DNA from: Fimbriimonadales bacterium
GTDB lineage: Bacteria > Armatimonadota > Fimbriimonadia > Fimbriimonadales > GBS-DC
NCBI GenBank assembly: GCA_026416065.1
Contig: JAOAFW010000200.1
Location: 1 to 6,775, forward strand
Length of the DNA: 6,775 bases
Reading direction: 5' to 3'
Part shown: positions 1 to 5,408 of the stretch, piece by piece
How the letters are laid out: each line of letters starts with the position of its first letter
Numbering within the stretch: the first letter of the stretch is position 1
Position numbers and translations under genes: made by a program
Notes under the pieces: model-generated
The model's database searches: none
Seen by the model: the letters and a program-made list of their open reading frames with translations, nothing else
Told to the model about the DNA's origin: nothing

Positions 1-2
1 GC

Positions 3-389
3 CCTGCGTTGTGTGAACTGTTCCGCGTTTTACAACCGAACGGCTACCTGATACTCAGCACGCCTGCCTACCGCTGGCTCTGGAGCAAGCACGACATCGC
101 GCTGGCACACTACCGTCGCTACACGGCACGTGAGTTGCGGGCACGCCTCAGTGAGGCTGGGTTTCGTGTGCCGAAACTCTCCTATTCGCTTTGCCTGCTG
201 AGCCCCCTAATCGCAATTGCGCGCTGGTTGGATCGGCTGCGACCGGGCGCGCCTGCCGCGACAGTCGTGCCTGTGCCCCGATGGGTCAATCATGCACTCA
301 TCCGCCTTCAGGATGGTGAAACGCGCTGGCTATTACGTTCCAATCTCCCGTTCGGCGTGAGTATCGTCGCCGTATGCCAAAAACCATGA
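3..389 (+). CDS. class I SAM-dependent methyltransferase, C-terminal part (5' truncated)
   Basis: The open frame runs in from the left edge with no stop, so the start and the SAM-binding N-terminus lie outside the window. The visible 128 residues begin PALCELFRVLQPNGYLIL, which matches the motif around the late beta strand of class I methyltransferases (usually RVLKPGG-Y/-L). It continues with TPAYRWLWSKHD and HYRRYTARELRARLSEAGF, a run typical of Methyltransf_11/23-like enzymes often found near sugar or lipid modification genes. A hydrophobic stretch (SLCLLSPLIAIARWL) follows and may associate with membrane or bind a lipid-like substrate; that is inference. The substrate cannot be told. Its 3' end overlaps scpB, so the two are probably co-transcribed and translationally coupled. 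The TTG at 9 is internal to the gene, not its start. Confidence 0.8.
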   Translation, partial: PALCELFRVLQPNGYLILSTPAYRWLWSKHDIALAHYRRYTARELRARLSEAGFRVPKLSYSLCLLSPLIAIARWLDRLRPGAPAATVVPVPRWVNHALIRLQDGETRWLLRSNLPFGVSIVAVCQKP

Positions 390-892
390 CACCCGAACTG
401 AAAGACATTTTGCACGCTTTACTGTTCGTTGCGGACGCACCGCTCAGTCTGGAGACGCTGTGCGAGACGACGGGCGAGTCAGCTGATGCGGTGGAAGCCG
501 CCTTGCACCAGCTCCAGAAGGAGCTGGGAGAACGCGGCGCAATCCAGCTGGTGCAGCTGGCAGGGGGATACCAGCTAGCCACGAAATCGGAGTTTGCTTT
601 CTACATCGCACGCCTGCTGAACCCGTCCCAAAAACGCCTCTCCAAAGCCGCACTGGAAACACTCGCGATTATCGCCTACGAACAGCCCATCACCCAAGCG
701 CAGATCGACGCCCTGCGTGGCGTGGATAGTAGCCACACCGTGCGCCAGCTGCTCGCTCGCGGGCTGATTCAGGAACTCGGACGAAAAGACGCACCCGGCA
801 AGCCTACCCTGTATGGTGTCTCCCCCCTGTTCCTGCACTATTTTGGACTGAATACCCTTGAGGAACTGCCCGAAAAACCCCCAGAGGAGTAG
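374..892 (+). CDS. scpB: segregation and condensation protein B (ScpB)
   Basis: ScpB is the winged-helix subunit that, with kleisin ScpA and SMC, forms the bacterial condensin complex acting on the nucleoid. The 172 residues are close to the usual family length. The N-terminal helix (ELKDILHALLFVADAPLS, about 8-25) is typical of the first winged helix. The hallmark LSKAALETLAIIAYEQPIT (89-107) is followed by the RGVDSS segment and by LGRKDAPGKPTLYG (135-148), both diagnostic. The tail FLHYFGLNTLEELPE also fits. Two starts are possible: ATG 374 overlaps the methyltransferase by 16 bp, while ATG 386 gives the classic 4-bp ATGA overlap and a 168-residue protein starting MTPELKD. Neither has a clear Shine-Dalgarno, which suggests translational coupling. 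The usual partner scpA is not adjacent; a methyltransferase lies directly upstream instead. Identity is very secure, the exact start is not. Confidence 0.95.
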   Translation: MPKTMTPELKDILHALLFVADAPLSLETLCETTGESADAVEAALHQLQKELGERGAIQLVQLAGGYQLATKSEFAFYIARLLNPSQKRLSKAALETLAIIAYEQPITQAQIDALRGVDSSHTVRQLLARGLIQELGRKDAPGKPTLYGVSPLFLHYFGLNTLEELPEKPPEE

Positions 893-1030
893 CTTTGTAT
901 CCAACATAATCTACACAACCAGAGATTTCCCACTTTGTCAGGCAGATAGCCCCTGAAGATAGCCTGCAAGAGAGCCATTTTTTTCTCTGACACCACACTG
1001 CAGGGGTGCGACAAGTCGAGTCCCAGCCTG
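893..1030. other. convergent intergenic spacer (scpB / pdxH), weak terminator-like elements
   Basis: This is 138 bp between two convergent stops with no credible gene. It holds a short direct repeat AGATAGCC (945-952 and 957-964), complementary CAGGC (939-943) and GCCTG (962-966), and a run of seven T at 978-984. CCTGCA (963-968) can also pair with TGCAGG (999-1004), enclosing AGAGA (969-973) and TCTCT (984-988). None has the compact stem directly followed by T residues that marks an intrinsic terminator. Termination here is therefore plausible but not shown. Confidence 0.3.
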
Positions 1031-1666
1031 TTAGGGCGCCAGACGCGCGCGCTTCCAGCCGCCTTCAGGCTGGCGCGTGAAAAGCAATCGGTCGTGCAGG
1101 CGATTACGTCGACCCTGCCAGAACTCGAACGAGTCGGGAACCAAGCGGTAGCCGGTCCAGTAGGGTGGTCGGGGCACCTCACGTCCCTCAAACTCCTGCT
1201 CGACCTCGGAGGCGCGCCGCTCCAGCCAGTTTCGGTCGGGGATTAGCTCGCTCTGCGGCGACACCCACGCTGCCAGCTGGTGCCCGCGCGGACGTGTAGC
1301 GAAATAGGCATCCGCTTCCGCTTCGTCCACCTGTTCTACCCGCCCGTGAATGCGTACCTGACGCTCCAGCGCACCCCACCAGAACACCAGAGTCGCGTAA
1401 GGGCGATTGATAAGTTGCTTGCCTTTCGCGCTCTGACTATTCGTGTAGAACACCAGGCCGCGCTCGTCAAAGCCGCGCAACAGTACGAACCGTGCATCGG
1501 GATTGCCCTCCGCGTCCACTGTGGCAAGACACATCGCGTTCGGCTCGACGATGTCGGCGTTCAGAGCGTCTTCCAGCCACTGCTGCATCAGCGCGAAGGG
1601 GTCGTCCCCTGCTGTAGCCTCAACCAGCTCGCCCAGTTCATAGCTTTTACGAACCCGGTCGACCAT
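1031..1666 (-). CDS. pdxH: pyridoxamine 5'-phosphate oxidase
   Basis: PdxH is a cytoplasmic FMN flavoprotein that oxidises pyridoxine or pyridoxamine 5'-phosphate to pyridoxal 5'-phosphate, the last step of vitamin B6 synthesis and salvage. The 211 residues match the family length. Visible signatures are the N-terminal RKSYELGELVE (6-16), the FMN-binding RFVLLRGFDERGLVFYTN (59-76), LERQVRIHGRVEQV (100-113), YFATRPRGHQLAAWVSPQS (121-139), and FEFWQGRRNRLHDR (180-193). The last fits the PROSITE PdxH pattern exactly, including the R-L-H-D-R substrate and FMN contacts. The C-terminal RLAP is the usual end. The ATG at 1666 gives the expected N-terminus; its upstream ribosome site is poor (AGGGCG about 10 nt away). 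It lies 31 bp downstream of the DUF1080 gene on the same strand and may share its transcript. All key residues I can check are intact. Confidence 0.97.
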   Translation of the reverse strand: MVDRVRKSYELGELVEATAGDDPFALMQQWLEDALNADIVEPNAMCLATVDAEGNPDARFVLLRGFDERGLVFYTNSQSAKGKQLINRPYATLVFWWGALERQVRIHGRVEQVDEAEADAYFATRPRGHQLAAWVSPQSELIPDRNWLERRASEVEQEFEGREVPRPPYWTGYRLVPDSFEFWQGRRNRLHDRLLFTRQPEGGWKRARLAP

Positions 1667-1697
1667 AGCGTTTTCGCCCTAAGGATACCCCAGGTCG

Positions 1698-2363
1698 CTA
1701 ATTCTCTAACGGTATGAGCTCGATATTGCGGAAGTGGATCTCGCCGCCTTCGGATTGAAGCGCAATTTTGCCTGCGATGACTTCTGCACCCCTGCCTTCG
1801 TTGACGACTTCACCGTTCACTTTGAGCGTGATTTTATCGCCCTGCACGATGATTTCGTACTGATTCCACTCTGGAGCCGGTTTCTCGGCGGTCTTCATGC
1901 GCCAGCGATGGCGCTCGGCATTTTTGTCGATGTAGGCGGGGTCGGTAACTAAGGGCGCGCCGTCGATAAGCCAGAAGTCACCAGAGTTCATATGCATTAG
2001 TTGCGCCTCCACCGAACGGGGCCAGATTTTATGTTCGCCATGTACACGCAGCAGCACGCCGCTGTTGCCGGGCTTTTTGTCGGGCGCCCAACGCCACTCC
2101 AGTTTCAGAATATAGTTCTTGTAATCTTTCTCCGTGTAGATATAGCCAAGCGGCTCGCCTTTGCAGATGAGGACGTTTTTTTCCACCCGCCACACATCTT
2201 CCATCTTCGCGTTGGGATCCGCAAGATACGCTTTCCAGCCCGTCAAATCACGCCCATTGAACAGTTTGATCACTTGTTGCTGATTCGAGGGGGATTGCCC
2301 AGACGCCCCAAGTCCCCAATAACTCAGTAGGCTCAGCACCGCAACCGTCCATAAGATTCGCAT
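1698..2363 (-). CDS. secreted DUF1080 (3-keto-disaccharide hydrolase-type) protein
   Basis: This 221-residue protein has a signal peptide (MRILWTVAVLSLLSYWGLGASG, about 1-22) with no lipobox cysteine, so it is probably exported to the periplasm or outside. The rest is one DUF1080/PF06439 domain with a concanavalin-like jelly-roll fold. Evidence includes IKLFNGRDLTGWKAY (32-46), the beta strand NYILKLEWRW (83-92), GNSGVLLRVHG (99-109), and the late strands NQYEIIVQGDKITLKVNGEVVN and IALQSEGGEIHFRNIELIPL. Some family members cleave 3-keto-disaccharides; many are untested, so the substrate is unknown here. The frame extends upstream to 2459, but the ATG at 2363 is preferred: it has GGAGGAG (2368-2374, minus strand) just upstream, starts a proper signal peptide, and avoids overlapping the divergent gene. 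pdxH follows at 31 bp. Confidence 0.9.
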   Translation of the reverse strand: MRILWTVAVLSLLSYWGLGASGQSPSNQQQVIKLFNGRDLTGWKAYLADPNAKMEDVWRVEKNVLICKGEPLGYIYTEKDYKNYILKLEWRWAPDKKPGNSGVLLRVHGEHKIWPRSVEAQLMHMNSGDFWLIDGAPLVTDPAYIDKNAERHRWRMKTAEKPAPEWNQYEIIVQGDKITLKVNGEVVNEGRGAEVIAGKIALQSEGGEIHFRNIELIPLEN

Positions 2364-2448
2364 CGGTCTCCTCCAGTGTGGAATCGATTCGAGCCCTGCG
2401 CCCCTTTTCCTGCTGAACAGCGGTATACTATCGCACGAGGTGAATGTG
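2364..2448. promoter_or_regulatory. 85-bp divergent promoter region between DUF1080 and TlpA-like genes
   Basis: The two divergent genes must both be promoted from this short stretch or from inside each other. TATACT at 2424-2429 is a good -10 candidate for the plus strand, about 20 bp before the ATG at 2449, but no clear -35 precedes it. The same bases include the palindrome GTATAC (2423-2428), and TAGTAT read on the minus strand could be a weak -10 for the DUF1080 gene. The ribosome sites are strong: GGAGGAG (2368-2374, minus) and GAGGTGA (2437-2443, plus). The promoter calls are low confidence; the ribosome sites are solid and fix both starts. Confidence 0.4.
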
Positions 2449-3540
2449 ATGCGACTCACACTACTGGGAGCAGCGTTGCTGATTGCGCTCGCCGGATCGG
2501 CTCAAGAGCTGAAGGTAGGCGATACCGCCCCGAACCTGCCTGTTGCGAAGTGGATTAAGGGTCAACCCATCCGACAGTTTGAACCAGGCAAAGTCTATGT
2601 CGTGGAGTTCTGGGCGACGTGGTGCGGTCCCTGTCGACAATCAATCCCCCACTTGACCAAGCTCGCCGAAAAATACAAGGATAAAGTCACGATTATCGGC
2701 GTAAGCGTGTGGGAACAAGTAGACAAGAAAAACCCTGAAGCCCACATCCAGCGCGTGGAGCAGTTCGTGCGGGATATGGGCGACCAGATGAACTATGTGG
2801 TCGCGGTCGATAACGCCGAGGGCGTCATCGCCAAAGCGTGGATGGAGGCTGCTAAGCAAGACGGTATCCCGACCGCGTTCGTTGTCGACTCGCAGAAGCG
2901 AATCGTCTGGATTGGGCGTCCGATGGATAATCTCGACGAGGTGCTGGAGCAAGTGCTGGCAGGCAAGTTCGACTGGAAAGCCGAGGCTGAACGCCAGAAA
3001 CGCCAGCAAGAGCAGATGGCAGCGCTTCAGAAAGATTACGCTGAGTATGTGCAGTTAATGCAACAGAGCAAGCACGGGGACGCGCTGAAAAAGCTGGACG
3101 AAATGATTCCCAGGTACACGGAGTTCCCCGTGCTGAAGCTGATACGCTTCGAGACACTGCTGCGTGCAGACGAGAAACAGGCATATGCCTATGCGCTGCA
3201 ACTGGCTCAGAACGACTTTAAGGACGACGCACAAGCACTGAACCAGATTGCGTGGACGATTGTAGACGATGCAACGAAGCCGCCACTTAAGTCGCCCGAC
3301 TACCAGGCAGCGATTGCTATTGCCCGCCGAGCCGTCGAACTGACCAAAGAGAAAAACGCCCTGATTCTGGACACGCTCGCTTACGCCTACTTCAAAAGCG
3401 GCGACGTGCAGAGCGCGCTGAAGTACCAGAAGAAGGCATTAGACCTTGTGGCGGAGGACGACTCCATCAACGATGATGTGAAGAAAGAGTTGCAAGACCG
3501 CTACGAGAAGTTCAAGAAAGCGGCGGAGGGGAAGAAATAA
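2449..3540 (+). CDS. secreted TlpA/ResA-like thioredoxin-fold protein with C-terminal TPR-like region
   Basis: This 363-residue protein begins with a signal peptide (MRLTLLGAALLIALAGSA, cleavage likely after residue 18), placing it outside the cytoplasm. Residues about 19-180 form an AhpC/TSA-Redoxin type thioredoxin fold: KVGDTAPNLPV (22-32), VVEFWATWCGPCRQSIPHL (51-69) with redox cysteines C59 and C62, and the cis-proline in DGIPTAFVVD (P141). A charged helical stretch follows (AEAERQKRQQEQMAALQKDYAEY), then a helical C-terminus with at least one clear TPR-like repeat (LDTLAYAYFKSGDVQSALKYQKKALDL, 307-333). Such proteins reduce or oxidise thiols of exported proteins; the TPR part may bind a partner (inference). 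ATG 2449 is chosen over GTG 2440 because GAGGTGA (2437-2443) lies 5 nt upstream. No cytochrome c maturation or DsbD-like gene is adjacent, so the specific role is open. Confidence 0.92.
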   Translation: MRLTLLGAALLIALAGSAQELKVGDTAPNLPVAKWIKGQPIRQFEPGKVYVVEFWATWCGPCRQSIPHLTKLAEKYKDKVTIIGVSVWEQVDKKNPEAHIQRVEQFVRDMGDQMNYVVAVDNAEGVIAKAWMEAAKQDGIPTAFVVDSQKRIVWIGRPMDNLDEVLEQVLAGKFDWKAEAERQKRQQEQMAALQKDYAEYVQLMQQSKHGDALKKLDEMIPRYTEFPVLKLIRFETLLRADEKQAYAYALQLAQNDFKDDAQALNQIAWTIVDDATKPPLKSPDYQAAIAIARRAVELTKEKNALILDTLAYAYFKSGDVQSALKYQKKALDLVAEDDSINDDVKKELQDRYEKFKKAAEGKK

Positions 3541-3550
3541 TATGCGGCAG

Positions 3551-3573
3551 GGGCGAGGCGGCGCGCCTCGCCC
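3551..3573. terminator. perfect 10-bp hairpin between convergent genes, probable bidirectional terminator
   Basis: GGGCGAGGCG (3551-3560) is the exact reverse complement of CGCCTCGCCC (3564-3573), with a 3-nt GCG loop. It sits in the 42-bp gap between the ends of the TlpA-like gene (3540) and the LamG-dockerin gene (3583), where both transcripts must end. There is no T-run on either side, so it is not a textbook intrinsic terminator. It may act with another factor, or protect 3' ends. Confidence 0.65.
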
Positions 3574-3582
3574 TCAGCTCGC

Positions 3583-5139
3583 TTAGCAGCCGCTGCTGAA
3601 GTTGAACAACACAATCAACAGGTCGGCGTCATCCACCACCCCGTCGCGGTTCAGGTCTTCCAGCGCGATGCAGGGGTTGTTCGCACCGAAGTTGAACAGC
3701 ACCGCCAGCAGGTCGGCGTCATCCACGCAGCCGTCACGGTTCACATCGCCCGCGATGGGGATGGGAATACCCGCCGCACTGGGACCGCCCAACGCCGCCA
3801 GCTCCGCGTCGCTCATCGCGTAGTTGCGCAGCTGCAGACTGTTGATATAACCGCCGGCGACCTCGTTACCGTCGTCTGCAAACACAAGGAAGGTGTTCCG
3901 CAGCGCAAAGCGTCCGTCTACAGTCCAGCCGCTACCGGGCGCTTGTACCTGATTCTGTAGCACGCCGTTCACATAGCTTTTGTAGGTCGCGCTTCCATTG
4001 GGGGTAGTCGTGTCTACCACCAGGGCGATACGTTGCCATTCGCCCGGGGTGAAACGCACATTCGTCGGGTCACCGTAATCACCACTGATGCCGATGCCGT
4101 TCGCACCGTTAATGAAACAGTCCCCGTCATTGGCAAGTGGTTGCGGATCAGTCTGGAACAACGAAGTGAAGGCGTTGAAGCTGACGCGGTTTGCAGGGAA
4201 CTTAATGTCCATAATCACGGAGTACTGGTTTACGCGAGCTCCGCCACCGTTCGGGAGAATGCCGTGCGGAACACGCAGATAAGTATTGCGCTCGAACGAC
4301 AGTACGCGCGCATTCTGTCCGCTAATGACCTCATCAGTGAAAAAGCCCACGCCGACCATCTGGGCAGGTGCGCCGAATTGGGCGTCGAAGGTGTCGTCGA
4401 AGTTCCACGACCCTGTGACGCCGCCTACAATCGGCAGGCTACTGGCGGTGGGACCACCCAAACCAGCGACCTCGGCATCGGACATCACGTAGTTGCGCAT
4501 TTGCAGATTGTTAATCCAGCCGGGCGCAGTTTCCATGTCGTTGTCTGCAAAGATCAGAATCACATCTTGCAGCGAGAATCGCCCATCCCGTCCCCAGCCT
4601 GACGGACGCTGCACAATGTTGTGCAACTCGCCGTTGATGTAAACACGATAGATGCAGTTGTCGCCGCCGGAGGGGGAGGTCGTGTCGATCGTCACCACCA
4701 CACGCTGCCACGCGCCGTTCTGGAAGCGGTTCAACGGGTCAAAATAGTCGCCCGCGATGCCCATCCCACGTGTCTGGTTGATGAACCAGTCCGCGTCATC
4801 GTTATTAGCAGGGTTTGTTTGCAGTAGGGCGGTGAAGCCGGTGATGGTGGGGAACAGTACATCCATAATCAGCGTGTACTGGTTCAGGCGTTCTACTCCT
4901 CCACCGTTTGGGCATGCACCGTTGGGCACAGAGAGATACGCGCCTGCGTCGAATCGCCACACGCCTGCCTGCTGCCCGTTGATAATCGCGGTCTCAAAGT
5001 CACCGACTCCGAACGGGGTTATCGCAGAGCCTATCTGCGCGTTGAAGTTGCCGTCGAACTGCCACGAGCCAACAATCTGCTGCGCCTGCACGCTGACGAG
5101 CGTCACGCCCAGCGCCACCGAAGCCAAGAGTTTTTGCAT
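3583..5139 (-). CDS. secreted protein with two tandem LamG-like domains and a C-terminal dockerin-like domain
   Basis: This 518-residue protein starts with a signal peptide (MQKLLASVALGVTLVSVQA, cleavage after 19). Two homologous LamG/concanavalin-like domains follow, about 23-230 and 241-453. They share VGSWQFD / TGSWNFD, the QY-LIMD / QYSVIMD strands, GIAGDYFDP / GISGDYGDP, W-QR, the YINGEL / YVNGVL strands, DGRFSLQD / DGRFALRN, and LQMRNYVMSDAEVAGLGGP / LQLRNYAMSDAELAALGGP. Residues 464-518 hold two 12-residue dockerin-type calcium loops, DVNRDGCVDDAD (465-476) and DLNRDGVVDDAD (495-506), each followed by LL-x-VLFNF. LamG domains of this sort usually bind glycan or protein ligands, and no catalytic residues can be assigned. 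No cohesin is visible, so the dockerin-like tail may be structural. ATG 5139 has AGGAG (5146-5150, minus strand) 6 nt upstream. The gene diverges from the PEP-CTERM gene. Confidence 0.88.
   Translation of the reverse strand: MQKLLASVALGVTLVSVQAQQIVGSWQFDGNFNAQIGSAITPFGVGDFETAIINGQQAGVWRFDAGAYLSVPNGACPNGGGVERLNQYTLIMDVLFPTITGFTALLQTNPANNDDADWFINQTRGMGIAGDYFDPLNRFQNGAWQRVVVTIDTTSPSGGDNCIYRVYINGELHNIVQRPSGWGRDGRFSLQDVILIFADNDMETAPGWINNLQMRNYVMSDAEVAGLGGPTASSLPIVGGVTGSWNFDDTFDAQFGAPAQMVGVGFFTDEVISGQNARVLSFERNTYLRVPHGILPNGGGARVNQYSVIMDIKFPANRVSFNAFTSLFQTDPQPLANDGDCFINGANGIGISGDYGDPTNVRFTPGEWQRIALVVDTTTPNGSATYKSYVNGVLQNQVQAPGSGWTVDGRFALRNTFLVFADDGNEVAGGYINSLQLRNYAMSDAELAALGGPSAAGIPIPIAGDVNRDGCVDDADLLAVLFNFGANNPCIALEDLNRDGVVDDADLLIVLFNFSSGC
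3586..3750 (-). other. dockerin-like calcium-binding domain region
   Basis: This region encodes residues 464-518. Each half has the D-x-N-x-D-G-x6-D (positions 1, 3, 5, 12) calcium loop, at D465/N467/D469/D476 and D495/N497/D499/D506. Each loop is followed by a hydrophobic helix LL-x-VLFNF. The halves are nearly identical (NRDGxVDDADLLxVLFNF), as expected of a type I dockerin duplication. Cysteines 471, 490 and the C-terminal 518 are unusual for dockerins. Confidence 0.75.
3778..4419 (-). repeat. second LamG-like repeat unit (internal duplication)
   Basis: Residues about 241-454 of the LamG-dockerin protein repeat the unit encoded at about 4447-5073. The two copies align over their full length, ending in RNYxMSDAExAxLGGP. 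They differ by small insertions and by cysteines: C76 and C162 occur only in the first copy. The divergence suggests an old duplication, not a recent or unstable repeat. Confidence 0.75.
4447..5073 (-). repeat. first LamG-like repeat unit (internal duplication)
   Basis: Residues about 23-231 of the LamG-dockerin protein form the first of two homologous units. This copy carries C76 (ACPNGGG) and C162 (DNCIYRVY), which the second copy replaces with I-L-P and S-A-T at similar places. The two cysteines could form a disulphide in an exported protein; that is inference. Confidence 0.75.
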
Positions 5140-5226
5140 GAAAGTCTCCTTTACCCCGAAGGGTACAGCAGAATTTTGAGGTATTCCCGCTTAAAATCTG
5201 GTTAAATTCCTCACTTGCCCCTCACA

Positions 5227-5240
5227 GGAGACGTATCTCC
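5227..5240. promoter_or_regulatory. 14-bp palindrome overlapping the expected -35 position (possible operator)
   Basis: GGAGA (5227-5231) and TCTCC (5236-5240) are exact reverse complements around CGTA. With TATAAT at 5255-5260, a 17-bp spacer puts the -35 at 5232-5237, inside this palindrome, and the bases there (CGTATC) do not resemble TTGACA. A promoter with a poor -35 overlapped by an inverted repeat is a common layout for an activator or repressor site. This is inference from position only. Confidence 0.3.
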
Positions 5241-5254
5241 GTAAAAATATGGGG

Positions 5255-5260
5255 TATAAT
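5255..5260 (+). promoter_or_regulatory. -10 box (TATAAT) of the PEP-CTERM gene
   Basis: An exact TATAAT lies about 150 bp before the PEP-CTERM reading frame, on its strand. There is no extended -10 TG and no recognisable -35 at 16-18 bp, so activity may depend on a bound factor. Transcription would start near 5266-5268, giving a leader of roughly 140 nt. Confidence 0.5.
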
Positions 5261-5267
5261 GGGGATG

Positions 5268-5312
5268 TCTGCGTGCGGGGCGCAGATTCAAAGGGCTTCT
5301 TCCAAGTAGCCC
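5268..5312 (+). other. two consecutive stem-loops in the 5' leader of the PEP-CTERM gene
   Basis: TCTGCG (5268-5273) pairs with CGCAGA (5281-5286) around a 7-nt loop. GGGCT (5293-5297) pairs with AGCCC (5308-5312) around a 10-nt loop. They begin almost at the predicted transcription start. I do not recognise a known riboswitch class, and the ribosome site is 80 nt further on, so mRNA stabilisation or attenuation are both possible. Confidence 0.35.
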
Positions 5313-5394
5313 ACCAGCGTCACTCTTTATGCCTGAAATGGAGTGGGTGTGTCGTCTCTTTTGTCCTGTATGTTTGAACCCGCGTTCATCGAAC

Positions 5395-5400
5395 AGGAGG
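5395..5400 (+). promoter_or_regulatory. Shine-Dalgarno AGGAGG that points to an ATA start codon
   Basis: A full-consensus AGGAGG is followed, after an 8-nt gap, by ATA at 5409 in the frame of the PEP-CTERM protein, directly before a signal peptide. No ATG, GTG or TTG lies in frame at a usable distance downstream. The in-frame ATG at 5370 lies upstream of this site and has no Shine-Dalgarno of its own. Confidence 0.6.
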
Positions 5401-5408
5401 TTATTACT

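Larger units (their letters stand above)
5140..5408. promoter_or_regulatory. 269-bp divergent intergenic region: promoter, palindrome and structured leader
   Basis: This is the longest stretch without a gene. On the minus side it holds the LamG-dockerin ribosome site (AAAGGAGA, 5145-5152) and AT-rich sequence at 5172-5210 that may contain that gene's promoter, although no good -10/-35 pair is evident. On the plus side it holds a perfect TATAAT (5255-5260), a 14-bp palindrome just upstream, a leader of roughly 140 nt with two predicted stems, and an AGGAGG ribosome site at 5395-5400. No small gene with a credible ribosome site was seen. Confidence 0.55.

Noticed and set aside
575..907. 110-residue minus-strand frame opposite scpB
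   Set aside because: It lies opposite a strongly conserved gene, has no family resemblance and no credible ribosome site.
1280..1717. 145-residue plus-strand frame opposite pdxH
   Set aside because: It is a mirror of pdxH codon structure, and pdxH matches its family along its whole length.
2364..2459. N-terminal extension of the DUF1080 protein to a start at 2459
   Set aside because: It would overlap the start of the divergent TlpA-like gene, lacks a signal-like N-terminus, and ignores the strong GGAGGAG before ATG 2363.
3586..3750. Short tandem repeat or CRISPR-like array in the GTCGGCGTCATCCACC region
   Set aside because: The similarity between the two copies comes from the duplicated dockerin calcium loops in a coding frame, with only two units and no spacers.
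4033..4602. 189-residue plus-strand frame opposite the LamG-dockerin gene
   Set aside because: The LamG-dockerin frame has a signal peptide, repeats and calcium loops; this frame has none and spans the junction between the two repeats.
5261..5400. Cyclic-di-GMP or other known riboswitch in the PEP-CTERM leader
   Set aside because: I looked for the GEMM core motifs and other familiar conserved loops and did not see them; only two simple stems are supported.
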